Shown here: in pieces, positions 1-9,325 of the stretch
Numbering within the stretch: the stretch's first letter is position 1
How the letters are laid out: each line of letters starts with the position of its first letter
Origin: BOG-994 sp049514215
GTDB lineage: Bacteria > Pseudomonadota > Gammaproteobacteria > Burkholderiales > Burkholderiaceae_D
Length of the DNA stretch: 64,000 nt
Direction: 5' to 3'
NCBI GenBank assembly: GCA_049514215.1
Contig: JBEKVI010000008.1
Location: 1 to 64,000, forward strand
Notes under the pieces: generated by a model
Told to the model about the DNA's origin: nothing
Databases searched by the model: none
What the model saw: the letters and a program-made list of their open reading frames with translations, nothing else
Made by a program: the position numbers and the translations under genes

Positions 1-964
1 CATCGGGCGTCGCGATGTCGAGGCCGGGAATCGCGCGTAATGCGGCCACGGTCAGGTCACGGCGTGTCTCGAAGGTTTTCCTGAAGCGCTCAACACAGGA
101 CTGATCGCCCGTGAGCGCCGCAATCGCCGCGTATTGCGAGGCGGTGTTGGCATTGCTCGTAGAGTGGCCTTGAACCAAGATCATCGCGGAAATGATGTCT
201 TTGGCACCGGCAGCGTAGCCAAGACGCCAGCCGGTCATCGAATAGCACTTGGACATCCCGTTGACCACGAGCGTGCGGCCGCGCAGGTCGGGTGCAACCT
301 CGAGGATCTGGGTAAACCGGGTGCCGCCGTAGACCAGCTTTTCGTAGATATCGTCGGAGAGGATCCTGACGTGGGGATGGCGGCGCAGCACCTCGGCAAT
401 GGCCAGGAGCTCGTCGGGGTCATAGACCGCCCCTGTCGGATTCGACGGGGAATTGAGCATCAGCCATTGGGTGCGCTCGGACAGGGCCCTCTCGAGATCA
501 TCGGGGCGAATCTTGAATCCGGCCTTGGCGCCGCATTCGACAATGACGGGAGTGCCGCCGGTGAGCTTCACAACCTCCGGATACGAGCCCCAGCACGGTG
601 CGGGAATGACGACCTCGCCGCCTTGGGTGAGGCTACAGAAGAACGCATTGAAGATCGCCTGCTTGGTGCCCGAGGTGACGCTGATCTCCTCGACGCTGTA
701 GGCCAGCTTTTGATCGGCGGCCAGTTTCGAGACGATCGCCTCGCGCAGAACATAAAGTCCCGCCGACTCGGTGTAGCCGAGCTTGCCCGCGCGCATCGCA
801 TCGATGGCCGCCTGTTGAATGTGTTCAGGCGTACAAAAATCGGGCTCTCCCTGGGCGAGCGAGATCACGTCCTTGCCCTCGCGGCGCAATTGAGCGACGC
901 GCTGTGCCACTTCCATCGTCTCGGCGGGCCGGGCCTGAGCCAGAGTCTGCTCGATACTCATCAT
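1..964 (-). CDS. Class I/II pyridoxal-phosphate aminotransferase (aspartate aminotransferase type), 3' end outside window
   Basis: Reading the minus strand from the ATG pair at 964/961 gives an open frame that runs off the left edge of the window, so the C-terminus is missing. The protein begins MSIEQTLAQARPAE and shows the fold-type I aminotransferase landmarks: ISLAQGEPDF near the N-terminus, SGTKQAIFNA, NSPSNPTGAVY, and SKCYSMTGWRLGY. The Lys in the last motif (about residue 238) is the expected Schiff-base lysine. Family members transfer amino groups between aspartate or other amino acids and 2-oxo acids in the cytoplasm. It sits 29 bases downstream of the P5C dehydrogenase gene on the same strand, so the two are probably co-transcribed and act in amino acid (glutamate/proline/arginine) catabolism. 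The exact substrate cannot be read from sequence. Confidence 0.9.
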   Translation of the reverse strand, partial: MMSIEQTLAQARPAETMEVAQRVAQLRREGKDVISLAQGEPDFCTPEHIQQAAIDAMRAGKLGYTESAGLYVLREAIVSKLAADQKLAYSVEEISVTSGTKQAIFNAFFCSLTQGGEVVIPAPCWGSYPEVVKLTGGTPVIVECGAKAGFKIRPDDLERALSERTQWLMLNSPSNPTGAVYDPDELLAIAEVLRRHPHVRILSDDIYEKLVYGGTRFTQILEVAPDLRGRTLVVNGMSKCYSMTGWRLGYAAGAKDIISAMILVQGHSTSNANTASQYAAIAALTGDQSCVERFRKTFETRRDLTVAALRAIPGLDIATPD

Positions 965-993
965 GGGCTTCGGATCCAGAAAGGCCACTGATC

Positions 994-2544
994 CTAGAAA
1001 CGCTCCGCGACGGCCTTCATCTGGAGAAACTGAAGCAGATAGTCCGGGCCGCCCGTCTTGGTGTCGGTGCCCGAGAGATTGAAGCCCCCGAAGGGCTGCA
1101 CTCCAACGAGCGCGCCAGTGCACTTGCGATTGATGTAGAAGTTGCCGACATGAAAATCGCGGCGCGCACGCTCGATGCGCACACGATCGCGCGAGTAGAG
1201 GGCGCCGGTCAAACCATAGACCGTGTCGTTGACGACTTTAAGGCCTTCTTCGAAATTCTCGACGCGAATGGCAGACACTACCGGACCGAAAACCTCTTCC
1301 TGGGCCATTCTGTCCTTCGGACGTATATCGCCAAAAACGGTCGGCTCAAAGAAGAATCCCTCACCCTCGAGCCGCCTGCCGCCCAAAAGGAGTTTGCCCT
1401 CTGTCTTTCCCACTTCAAGATAGGATTTGATCTTCGCATCGGCGGCCCGATTGCAAACCGGACCGAGGTCCGGATTCTTTTCGGCGGCATCGACGGTGAG
1501 TTTTTTGGCCCGCTCGACGATCTCTTCGAGCAGACGCTCGTAGACGGAACTCACGACGATGAGACGCGAGCAGGCGGAACACTTCTGGCCCTGGTATCCG
1601 AAGGCGCTTTGCACCACGCCTAGAGCCGCGGCGCTCAGGTCCGCCGTCTCATCGACCAGGATCGGGTCCTTGCCGCCCAACTCCAAGAAAACGCGCTTGA
1701 TCCAGCGTTGGCCATCGACGACCCGGGCCGCCGATTCGTTGATGCGCTTTCCGGTCGCAAGACTGCCGGTGAAGTTGATAAACCGGGTGCGCGGATGCTC
1801 GACGAGATAGGCGCCAACCTCGCTGCCCACACCGGGCAGATAGTTCAGAACTCCCGGAGGCAAACCGGCTTCGGTGAAGATGTCAACGACCTTGGACACG
1901 GAAACGATGGTGTCTTCGGCCGGCTTGGCGACGATCGTATTGCCCACGACGATTGCTCCGACGCACATGCCTGTCATGAGCGCCATCGGGAAGTTCCAAG
2001 GCCCGATCGTGACGCCGGCTCCAAGCGGCATGTAGAAACTTTCGTTTTCTTCACCGGCGAAGTGAATGAGAGACCCGAGCGGCCCGGTGTGTTTGAGGGC
2101 CTGGCGCGCGTAGTACTCGGTGAAGTCGATCATCTCGGCGACTTCGGCGCTCGCTTCGATGTAGTTCTTGCCGATCTCGTAGACCAACCAGGCTTCGAGT
2201 TCGCGCTTGCGCGTGCGCATGATCTGCGCTGCCTTGAGCATGAGGCGCGAGCGATCTTCCTGCTTCCAACGCCTCCACGATTCAAACGCGGACCAGGCCG
2301 CCTCGAGCGCGGCATCGGCGTGAGCGCTGGTCGCTCTCGCGGTAAAGCCTACGACCTCGGAGGGTGCCGAGGGATTGGTCGAGGCCAGGGTTGACTCGGT
2401 CAGGATGGCCTTGCCGCCAATGACGAGAGGATAGGTCTTTCCGAAGTCACGTCGGACCGCATCGAGCGCCAAGCGCATCGTCGATTGCATTTCCGGGGAG
2501 GCAAAAGTCTCGATGGGTTCGTTGGCATACGGCAATACGTTCAT
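994..2544 (-). CDS. L-glutamate gamma-semialdehyde (1-pyrroline-5-carboxylate) dehydrogenase
   Basis: A 516-residue NAD-dependent aldehyde dehydrogenase. It matches the stand-alone P5C dehydrogenase type (RocA/PruA class) in length and in motifs: GPWNFPMALM in the Rossmann region, NFTGSLATGKRI, the general-base Glu in FLELGGKDP (E288) and the catalytic Cys in GQKCSACSR (C322). The C-terminal GALVGVQPFGGFNLSGTDTK is typical of this subgroup. It would oxidise glutamate semialdehyde to glutamate, the last step of proline and arginine catabolism. No proline dehydrogenase domain is fused, and no putA or proline dehydrogenase gene is in the window. The downstream aminotransferase 29 bases away fits a glutamate-generating amino acid catabolic operon. 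Assignment to the P5CDH subgroup is strong; assignment to a specific gene name is not made. Confidence 0.9.
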   Translation of the reverse strand: MNVLPYANEPIETFASPEMQSTMRLALDAVRRDFGKTYPLVIGGKAILTESTLASTNPSAPSEVVGFTARATSAHADAALEAAWSAFESWRRWKQEDRSRLMLKAAQIMRTRKRELEAWLVYEIGKNYIEASAEVAEMIDFTEYYARQALKHTGPLGSLIHFAGEENESFYMPLGAGVTIGPWNFPMALMTGMCVGAIVVGNTIVAKPAEDTIVSVSKVVDIFTEAGLPPGVLNYLPGVGSEVGAYLVEHPRTRFINFTGSLATGKRINESAARVVDGQRWIKRVFLELGGKDPILVDETADLSAAALGVVQSAFGYQGQKCSACSRLIVVSSVYERLLEEIVERAKKLTVDAAEKNPDLGPVCNRAADAKIKSYLEVGKTEGKLLLGGRRLEGEGFFFEPTVFGDIRPKDRMAQEEVFGPVVSAIRVENFEEGLKVVNDTVYGLTGALYSRDRVRIERARRDFHVGNFYINRKCTGALVGVQPFGGFNLSGTDTKTGGPDYLLQFLQMKAVAERF

Positions 2545-2726
2545 GAAGAGATCCTTGCCTGGATTGAAGGGTTTCGCGCCGCCAACGCTGTCGCGTGACG
2601 GAACCGGTAAAGCGCCATGTTGGTCCGGAAAATGGGTACGCCATTGGCAACCGCTAAGGCGGAGGCGAATGAGGGCGGGCGGGATGTCGGCCCCGCTCCC
2701 GGACAGGGGTCTAGGATCATGCGTCC

Positions 2727-3188
2727 TTAGGGGAGCTTCCTGCTCGAGCGGATTTCCAGGGTCACACCCGCTCCTGCATTTTCGGTTTCGAAGTAGGTAA
2801 AGCCGGTCCGATCGGGAAGGCGTCCCTTGGCGCGCACGCCAAGGCCCACACCGCGCGCTTGCTTTTCCGCGGCGTCGCAGTCGGGAACGCTAAATCCCAG
2901 GTGATAGACGCCCTCTCCCTTTTCCTCGAGAAAGCGCCGCTGCGCTGTGTCACCGGGCGGCGGTGCGCATAATTGGAGCTGAACATTGCCCAGTTTGGCA
3001 TAGCGATAACGCAGCGCAAGGTAGGCTTTGCGATCGCCCCGCACCGCCTCGAGCTCATAGGCTGCGAGCGACGGATACTCGTGCCAGGGACCGATTCCAA
3101 GAGATTCGTAATAGGCCGTGGATGCTTCCAGATCGCGAACGACGATGCAGACGTGGTGCAGCTCTGAAAAAACATCGAGACTGGTCAT
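2727..3188 (-). CDS. VOC (glyoxalase/bleomycin resistance/dioxygenase) superfamily protein
   Basis: A 153-residue single VOC-fold protein with two beta-alpha-beta-beta-beta halves. The first half starts LHHVCIVVRDLEAS and the second contains GVYHLGFSVPDCDAA; the C-terminal strand has TLEIRSS. Candidate metal ligands are His in LHHVC, Gln in VQLQL, His in YHLGF and Glu in TLEI. The layout resembles methylmalonyl-CoA epimerase-like and lactoylglutathione lyase-like proteins, but a substrate cannot be assigned. Its start codon overlaps the stop of the upstream quinone-reductase gene by four bases, so the two proteins are translationally coupled and likely work in one detoxification or redox step. 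Confidence 0.8.
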   Translation of the reverse strand: MTSLDVFSELHHVCIVVRDLEASTAYYESLGIGPWHEYPSLAAYELEAVRGDRKAYLALRYRYAKLGNVQLQLCAPPPGDTAQRRFLEEKGEGVYHLGFSVPDCDAAEKQARGVGLGVRAKGRLPDRTGFTYFETENAGAGVTLEIRSSRKLP

Positions 3189-4021
3189 AGCGGAAGGTCG
3201 TTTTGGGATGGGGAGGGTATGGGGTCGGTTTCATCGCTCGCGGCCAACTCGAAGTTCTGGCCTGCGCGCGGATTCCATTGCACGCCCGAGCGCGCCTTGA
3301 TTCCAGGCTTGAGCCGCTGGGACTCGTCGTAGTCGGTCGTCGGATGAAAAAAGAGGGGCTGCGTGGACTCAAGGCAAGAAAGTTGTTGCGCGTATTCGAT
3401 GAGATATTGCTCGCGAATCCCTGCGCTGACTTTGCCTGGCATCCAGGCCGCAAAAGGCGGCAGAACCGTAAATCCGGTATAGGCCAGAATCCCGTTGTGA
3501 ATCGGCCAGAGCACGTGATGCAGGTCACCGTCGATCCCGCCTGGCTCGTAGAGCGTGGATGCGGTACCGGTCGTCAGGCACAGCATCGCGCGCTTGCCCT
3601 TGAAGTGCCCGCGGTCGTACTTTCGACCTGCCGAATAGGCAAATCCGCGGCTAAAGACGCGGTCCACCCATCCCTTTAGGATCGCGGGCATGGAGAACCA
3701 CCAGATGGGAAACTGAAAAAGAACGAGATCGGCCGAGGCGACCTTCGCCTGCTCTGCCGCTACGTCGGCGCTGTGCCCGTGGGTGGCAAACGCATGCTCT
3801 TGTTCGCGCGAGAGATCGAGGTAGGCGGGGTCGGCCCGAACCTGAAAATCCTGGGGTCCCAGGGCCGCCTGCCAGTGCATCTGGTAGAGGTCGCTTAGAA
3901 CAACCGCGTGCCCCTGGGTCTGGAGCGTGGAGACAGCGACGTCCTTGAGCGCGCCGCTAAAGGAGCCAGGCTCGGGATGGGCGTAAACCAGAAGACATTT
4001 CATCTGAGCCATTCTGCACAA
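3185..4021 (-). CDS. NAD(P)H:quinone oxidoreductase, flavodoxin-like fold
   Basis: A 278-residue protein of the NQO1/MdaB flavodoxin-fold family. It has the N-terminal strand and phosphate-binding loop MKCLLVYAHPEPGSFSGAL, the conserved LVLFQFPIWWFSMPAILKGWVDRVF region that binds FMN/FAD, and the TTGTASTLYEPGG loop. Family members carry out two-electron reduction of quinones or activated aldehydes using NAD(P)H. Three in-frame ATGs lie close together (4021, 4012 and 4003); the third, beginning MKCLLVYAHP, matches the usual N-terminus best, so the first six residues may not be translated. The C-terminus extends about 30 residues beyond the core fold and overlaps the downstream VOC gene by four bases. 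Confidence 0.85.
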   Translation of the reverse strand: MCRMAQMKCLLVYAHPEPGSFSGALKDVAVSTLQTQGHAVVLSDLYQMHWQAALGPQDFQVRADPAYLDLSREQEHAFATHGHSADVAAEQAKVASADLVLFQFPIWWFSMPAILKGWVDRVFSRGFAYSAGRKYDRGHFKGKRAMLCLTTGTASTLYEPGGIDGDLHHVLWPIHNGILAYTGFTVLPPFAAWMPGKVSAGIREQYLIEYAQQLSCLESTQPLFFHPTTDYDESQRLKPGIKARSGVQWNPRAGQNFELAASDETDPIPSPSQNDLPL

Positions 4022-4164
4022 ATCGAGCTAGCCAGACTAGCATCATTTGGGGTGCACTCGTGCGGAATTTGGCACAGATTTGGCCGTCCCCCATGTCTTC
4101 GAAAGCGACCCTCTTAAGGCCGGGTGTAGCCGCCTGCCTACTTGGCCTAAGGGGGCCCCGTGAG

Positions 4165-7100
4165 TCAACTCATCGGCCGTTCTTGCCGTCTCAGCTCCCA
4201 CAATCGAACAATCTCCTTGTGCTCCGGGACCTGGGTCATAAAACTCTCGCGCAGCACGGGATTGCTCAGTGCGGCCGCTGCAATCTGCAATCGACGGTGA
4301 GCCTCCTCGAGGGCGGGTTGGGCTCGCGGATCGTTGACTCGACAGAAGACGCGATAGAGCGTTAGCCGTATGCGGTGTTCCTCGGGGCCGGCAAACCAGT
4401 TCTCGCCCCGGCCCTCCTTCTCCGCGAGCTCGCGCGCCTCCGCAAGGAGGCGTTCAACGCACTGCATTGCCTCGATTTCGTCGTCTTGCGCCAAAGCGAC
4501 GCGCGCGAGGCCTTCGACCGCATCGAGCACATGCAGTGTGTAGCCGATCTCGCGACCCAGGCTCTCGAGCCTCTCGAATGTCTCTTTGGCCGCTGCAATG
4601 CGACCTCTTGCCAGTTCTACCGTGCCCAAAACACCCAGTGCGTATCCCTGATACGAGTCCAGCTTCATGGCGACAAAAAGGTCCAGCGACAAGCGGGCCC
4701 GTTCCTGCGCGAGGTCGTCCTCGCCCAGTCGTGACAAGACCTGGGCCAAGCCCGCAAGGATGACTCCCTCCGTCTGTCGTTGCCCACGCGCGCGCGAGAG
4801 CCTTAACGCCTCTTCCAGATACTGCTGCGCCTGTGCATCGGCGCCGAGGAAGCCATGCAGGATCCCCAGATTCGCGAGCAACCCGGTCTCATTGCGAAGC
4901 TCCCCGATCCTGCGGGCAAGCTCCAGTCCTTGGAGTGTGTATTCGAGCTGCGCCTGGGTATCGGACAGCTGTTGGGTGCAGGCCGATAGCTGGTGCAAGA
5001 GCACCACTTCCACCTTGGGAAAACCGAGTGAGCGCGCCCGCGCCAACGCGCGCTCGCCAAGCGCTCGACCCGCTACCGGATCGCCCTTGAGGGCATACGC
5101 CGCCACGCGCACGCCTTCGGCCTCGAGTGCGAGATCATGGTTGCCTGCAGCCTCGGCGATCTTTTGGGCGCGCGTTGACTCGCTTTCACAGGTCGCGTAG
5201 TCGCCCGAAAGTAAGGCGTTAAAGGCCCGTCGATTTGCGGCGATAGAACGAGAACTGTCGTCATCGAGCTCCTCGGCTAGCTCAATTAGGCTCTTTAGGA
5301 GCTCCAATTGTTCGGGTAGCCGTCCTTCGGTCTCGAAGGTCCTTTCCTGCATTCTGAGGAGCCGCCATCGCATGCGGGGATCCGCTGGATTGGCGAGCTC
5401 GAGGGCCCGAGAAACGTAGACCCGCGTGACCTCGTGGGCAAAATTCGCTGAAGCATGCTCGGCTGCACGGGCAAAGTACTCGCACGCCATTTCGGCATTC
5501 TCCGCCCTGGCGTAATGCTCAGCCGCCAAACTGAGAAAATCGCGCGAGCGCGCCCCCGTCGCCTGGGCAAACCACTCAGCTGCCCGGGCGTGCGCTGCGC
5601 GACGCGGGCTTCGAAGCACCGTGTCATAGGTCACCTGCTGAAGTACTTGATGCTTGAAAGCGTATTCGCGCGTGTCCTTGCCGAGATCTCCCTGCGGAAG
5701 TACGAGTTCTCGACCCTGCAATGGGGGGAGCTGCTCGGTCGCGGCAGGCTCGATGTGGGCCAGCGTCTCGTCCCAAAAGTGAATGCCGATAACGCTCGCC
5801 AGTTGCAGCGCGTGCTTCTCGGATGCTGGCAGTCCATCGAGCCGCGCCTGCAATACACCGGTCAAGGTCGGAGGCACTTTGGTTGCCAGAAGTTTCGCCG
5901 TCGATAGCGTCCATTGCTCCGGATGCGCCACGATGGCGCCCTCGTCGACCAGCATCTTGACCAATTCTTCCATATAGAAGGGATTGCCCTCCGCGCCCCG
6001 CGTCAGTAAATCGCGCAACGCCTCCGGTACCTCGGGAAGCCGCTTCAGCAATTCCGTGACGAGCTCGTCACTTGTTCCCTTATCCAACGGGGCAAGATTG
6101 ATCCGTAACGCTTTCATGAAGAGAACACTTTTTTCGGCGGCGATCCGCTCAAACAGAGTCGGTCGGGTCAAGACCAGCAACAACATCGGAACATCGTCGT
6201 TGACTCGAGCGAGGTACTGAAGGAAATCGAGCGATGCGGCATCGGCCCAGTGCAAGTCGTCCAGCAGCATCACAATCGGTGCGGGAGAGGGGGATCGTTC
6301 GGTTTCGCGTATCCGGCGCAGGCTTCTTGCGACAACGTGAAAGCCGCGATTGCGGATCTGCCTTGCATCGTCCTTGATGCCGATGACATATTTGCTGTCA
6401 GAGAAATCAAGACCGATCATCTGGCCCAGAACGTGGGCGTGTGCCTGCGCTTCCTCGGCGCCGATCTCCTCGACAAAGAGCGGAACGATGACCTCTTCAA
6501 GTTTGCGCTTGGCCACGGACATCGTGTCACCGTCGTAAATTTGAACCCGCCAGGCGAGAATATCGCGCAAGAGCCCATAGGGTTGATTGAGCGTCTGCGG
6601 TGTCGCCCGACCCCGAAAAAGGTAGAACGCTTCGGCCCGGCTTTCCGCCCAGCTCTCGAACTCATGGAGCAAGCGACTCTTGCCCACGCCGACATCGCCC
6701 ATGACCACCACAGGCTCCAATCCCGCCCCGGGTTGGTAGATTCGCCCAAAGACCTCCTGCAGCCTGAGCAGATCCGCGTTGCGCCCGACCATCCGGGTCT
6801 CGACTCCCTCGATCCCGCGCGAGGGAATTCTGAATGCGCGCGGTTTGGCCCGTTTCACGAAGTAGGTGAGGATCGGCTGGTCGTAGCCCTTGACTTCGAT
6901 GGGAGGCTGGGGCTCGACGTCGAAAACGCCGCGCACATGACGATAGGTGTCATGGCTGATGCGCATTTTTCCCGGGGATGCGCTTTGCTCCATTCGTGCT
7001 GCCAGATTGACGGAACTTCCCCGGATGGTCTCCGCCCCGTCGACACCGCCACCCAGCAGGACTCCTCCCGTGTGAACACCCACGCGGATGTTAAATCCAC

Positions 7101-7563
7101 TATGGCCGTAGCGGCGCTCGATGTCGGCGCCGCTGACGGCTCCCTCGGCTAACAAATCGAGGCCACACCGGATCGCGCGCTCGGGATCGTCCTCTCTGGA
7201 TCGATCTCCACCGAAGACAGCCAGGATGCAATCGCCGGCGTAGTTGAGGACCTTGCCCTCGTGGGACTCCACAATGCCGGTGCAGCGCCTAAGCACGCCG
7301 TCCATGACGTCGTGGATCTCTTCAGGATCGAGGTCACGACTGAAAGCGGTGGAGCCTACGACATCCAAAAACAGGATTGTGACCTGACGAAGAGCCTGTT
7401 GGGTCTCTGCGGAGGTCTTTTCAGTCGCGGAGGCGCCCTGCAACTCGGCCAGTCTCTCTTTGAGAGACGCAAGCGCGATTTCGACCACCACGTCACCGAG
7501 GTGCGAGCGTTGCGCCTCAAGTCCTTCGATCGCCGCGTTAAGGTTCTCTTGTTCCGGTGTCAT
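4165..7563 (-). CDS. Class III nucleotide cyclase - AAA ATPase - TPR signalling protein
   Basis: A 1132-residue soluble multidomain protein. Residues about 1-50 are helical. About 60-235 form a class III adenylate/guanylate cyclase domain with metal-binding Asp in ILFLDVVGST and NYAGDCILAVFG, a Lys before NYAGD as expected for purine recognition, and GSSVNLAARM. Near 290 is a Walker A motif (GDVGVGKSRLL), followed by Walker B VMLLDDLHWAD, so about 270-560 is an AAA/STAND-type ATPase. The C-terminal half (about 640-1100) is alanine/leucine-rich helical repeat of TPR type. The architecture is known from bacterial signalling ATPases related to mycobacterial and myxobacterial cyclase-ATPase proteins. 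No target gene is obvious nearby; it is monocistronic. Cyclase activity looks possible since key residues are present but is unproven. Confidence 0.85.
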   Translation of the reverse strand: MTPEQENLNAAIEGLEAQRSHLGDVVVEIALASLKERLAELQGASATEKTSAETQQALRQVTILFLDVVGSTAFSRDLDPEEIHDVMDGVLRRCTGIVESHEGKVLNYAGDCILAVFGGDRSREDDPERAIRCGLDLLAEGAVSGADIERRYGHSGFNIRVGVHTGGVLLGGGVDGAETIRGSSVNLAARMEQSASPGKMRISHDTYRHVRGVFDVEPQPPIEVKGYDQPILTYFVKRAKPRAFRIPSRGIEGVETRMVGRNADLLRLQEVFGRIYQPGAGLEPVVVMGDVGVGKSRLLHEFESWAESRAEAFYLFRGRATPQTLNQPYGLLRDILAWRVQIYDGDTMSVAKRKLEEVIVPLFVEEIGAEEAQAHAHVLGQMIGLDFSDSKYVIGIKDDARQIRNRGFHVVARSLRRIRETERSPSPAPIVMLLDDLHWADAASLDFLQYLARVNDDVPMLLLVLTRPTLFERIAAEKSVLFMKALRINLAPLDKGTSDELVTELLKRLPEVPEALRDLLTRGAEGNPFYMEELVKMLVDEGAIVAHPEQWTLSTAKLLATKVPPTLTGVLQARLDGLPASEKHALQLASVIGIHFWDETLAHIEPAATEQLPPLQGRELVLPQGDLGKDTREYAFKHQVLQQVTYDTVLRSPRRAAHARAAEWFAQATGARSRDFLSLAAEHYARAENAEMACEYFARAAEHASANFAHEVTRVYVSRALELANPADPRMRWRLLRMQERTFETEGRLPEQLELLKSLIELAEELDDDSSRSIAANRRAFNALLSGDYATCESESTRAQKIAEAAGNHDLALEAEGVRVAAYALKGDPVAGRALGERALARARSLGFPKVEVVLLHQLSACTQQLSDTQAQLEYTLQGLELARRIGELRNETGLLANLGILHGFLGADAQAQQYLEEALRLSRARGQRQTEGVILAGLAQVLSRLGEDDLAQERARLSLDLFVAMKLDSYQGYALGVLGTVELARGRIAAAKETFERLESLGREIGYTLHVLDAVEGLARVALAQDDEIEAMQCVERLLAEARELAEKEGRGENWFAGPEEHRIRLTLYRVFCRVNDPRAQPALEEAHRRLQIAAAALSNPVLRESFMTQVPEHKEIVRLWELRRQERPMS

Positions 7564-7943
7564 CGAAGCTCGCAGCCGTCTAGACCGGAAGGTGAGCTAG
7601 TGAGCTCAAAACAGGAAGAGCTTCAGGAGCCCACGATCGGATGCGGCCATGAAAGGACATTGATTTTTCTTCGCGCCGAATCCGCGATCTGCTGAGTCGG
7701 ATATCGGCTGGTTGCTCCCATCATACGCAAGATTGGGGAAATCGCGCTGGTCCCGATGCGAAGGAAGAGGGGAGAAAGACGGAGATGGCGATAAGCCGCA
7801 ACAGACGCGAAGCGGCAAAATAAGCGTTTTCATGACCGGTGCTCGCTCGGATCGAGCCGCGACGGTCCCCGATTTCGCAAACGCCGCAGGGTTCGAAGCT
7901 TCTCTTGAGCAGGTGCGGGCCGACTTTTTGACATGGAGTCATC
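7564..7943. other. Intergenic region, divergent promoters expected
   Basis: About 380 bases separate the divergent cyclase-ATPase and flavin-monooxygenase genes. Short open frames here lack plausible protein content. A GGAG sequence lies just before the monooxygenase ATG at 7944. No clear palindrome or terminator was recognised. Confidence 0.5.
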
Positions 7944-9266
7944 ATGGAACCCAAACGCATGCTCCATCTGGGCGCTTTTATGCGTCCAGTCTCGATCCAT
8001 ACGGGGGCGTGGCGCTATCCTGGCGCCATTGCCGATGCGAACTTTAACTTCGCCGTCCTTCGGGATTGCATCCAGAAGCTGGAAAAAGCCAAGTTCGACG
8101 CGTTTTTCATGGCCGATCACCTGGCGGTATTGAACATGCCGATGGAGGCCCTGCGACGCAGCCACACCGTGACTTCGTTCGAACCCTTAACGCTCCTGTC
8201 GGCCTTGGCTGTGGTGACCGAACGTATCGGACTCGTTGCGACGGCGTCAACGACGTTTGACGAGCCTTACCATATCGCCCGCCGCTTCGCCTCACTCGAT
8301 CACATCAGTGGTGGCCGGGCGGGGTGGAATATCGTGACGACCGCCAATCCCGACGCGGCTTTGAACTTTGGTGCCGTGTCGCAAATGGAGCACGATGAGC
8401 GATACGACCGGGCCCGCGAGTTCTTCGAAGTCGTCAGTGGTCTTTGGGATAGCTTTGCCGACGATGCGTTCGTAAGGGACGTCCAAAGCGGCATTTACTT
8501 CGACCCCGAGCGCATGCACGTGCTCAACCACAAGGGCCCGCATCTGTCGGTCCGCGGCCCCTTGAACATCGCCCGACCAATACAGGGTCGGCCGGTCATC
8601 GTACAGGCCGGCGCCTCGGACGCCGGGCGCCAGTTTGCTGCGGAGAGGGCCGAAGTCATCTTCGCTGCGGAGCGCACGCTCGACTCGGCCAAGGCGTTCT
8701 ACCAGGACGTGAAGTCCCGCGCCCGAAAGGCCGGGCGCGATCCCTCCCAGCTCACGGTGTTGCCAGGGGCGCTAGTCGTGGTGGGAGACTCGATCGCACA
8801 GGCCTTGGCGAAACGGGAACATCTCGATGGCCTCGTCCACTACGAAAGCGGCATCGGCAGCCTCAACAGTATGCTCAATTACGACGTCTCCGGATTCGAT
8901 CCGGATGGTCCTTTGCCGGAGATTCCGGAGACCAATGCCAGCAAGAGTTCCAGAGAGCGGCTGGTGCGTCTGGCCAAAAGTGAGTCGCTTACCATCCGCC
9001 AGCTCGCGCAAAAAGCCGGAAGCTATGCGGGACTCGCCTTTGTGGGCACTGCGGACTCGATCGCCGATCAGATGGAACAGTGGCTAACGGAACAAGGCTC
9101 AGACGGCTTTAACATCATGTTTCCCTGGATCCCCGGCGGCTTGGACGATTTTGTGGAAGGCGTCATTCCGGAGTTGCAGCGGCGCGGTCTCTTTCGCCGC
9201 GAGTACGAGGGCAGCACCTTGCGCGAGCATCTGGGGCTACCGCGGCCGGCCAACCGCTTTTTCTGA
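7944..9266 (+). CDS. NtaA/SnaA/DmoA-family FMN-dependent monooxygenase (bacterial luciferase-like)
   Basis: A 440-residue flavin-dependent monooxygenase of the nitrilotriacetate-monooxygenase component A branch of the luciferase-like superfamily. Typical features are the N-terminal MLHLGAFMRPVSIHTGAWR, FDAFFMADHLAV, RFASLDHISGGRAGWNIVTT, and RPVIVQAGASDAGRQFAAERAE. The C-terminal GSDGFNIMFPWIPGGLDDFV closes the barrel. Relatives oxidise chelators, sulfides or N-heterocycles using FMNH2 supplied by a separate reductase; no reductase gene is adjacent. The ATG at 7944 is preceded by GGAG at suitable spacing. It is transcribed alone and divergently from the cyclase gene. Confidence 0.9.
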   Translation: MEPKRMLHLGAFMRPVSIHTGAWRYPGAIADANFNFAVLRDCIQKLEKAKFDAFFMADHLAVLNMPMEALRRSHTVTSFEPLTLLSALAVVTERIGLVATASTTFDEPYHIARRFASLDHISGGRAGWNIVTTANPDAALNFGAVSQMEHDERYDRAREFFEVVSGLWDSFADDAFVRDVQSGIYFDPERMHVLNHKGPHLSVRGPLNIARPIQGRPVIVQAGASDAGRQFAAERAEVIFAAERTLDSAKAFYQDVKSRARKAGRDPSQLTVLPGALVVVGDSIAQALAKREHLDGLVHYESGIGSLNSMLNYDVSGFDPDGPLPEIPETNASKSSRERLVRLAKSESLTIRQLAQKAGSYAGLAFVGTADSIADQMEQWLTEQGSDGFNIMFPWIPGGLDDFVEGVIPELQRRGLFRREYEGSTLREHLGLPRPANRFF

Positions 9267-9325
9267 CGGTGGTGCACACCCAAGACTCGCAACTCGGAAG
9301 TCGTGCGCCGCAACGCCGGTTTCCC

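Noticed and set aside
134..991. 285-residue open frame on the plus strand
   Set aside because: Antisense shadow of the aminotransferase gene, which has the diagnostic PLP-lysine motif.
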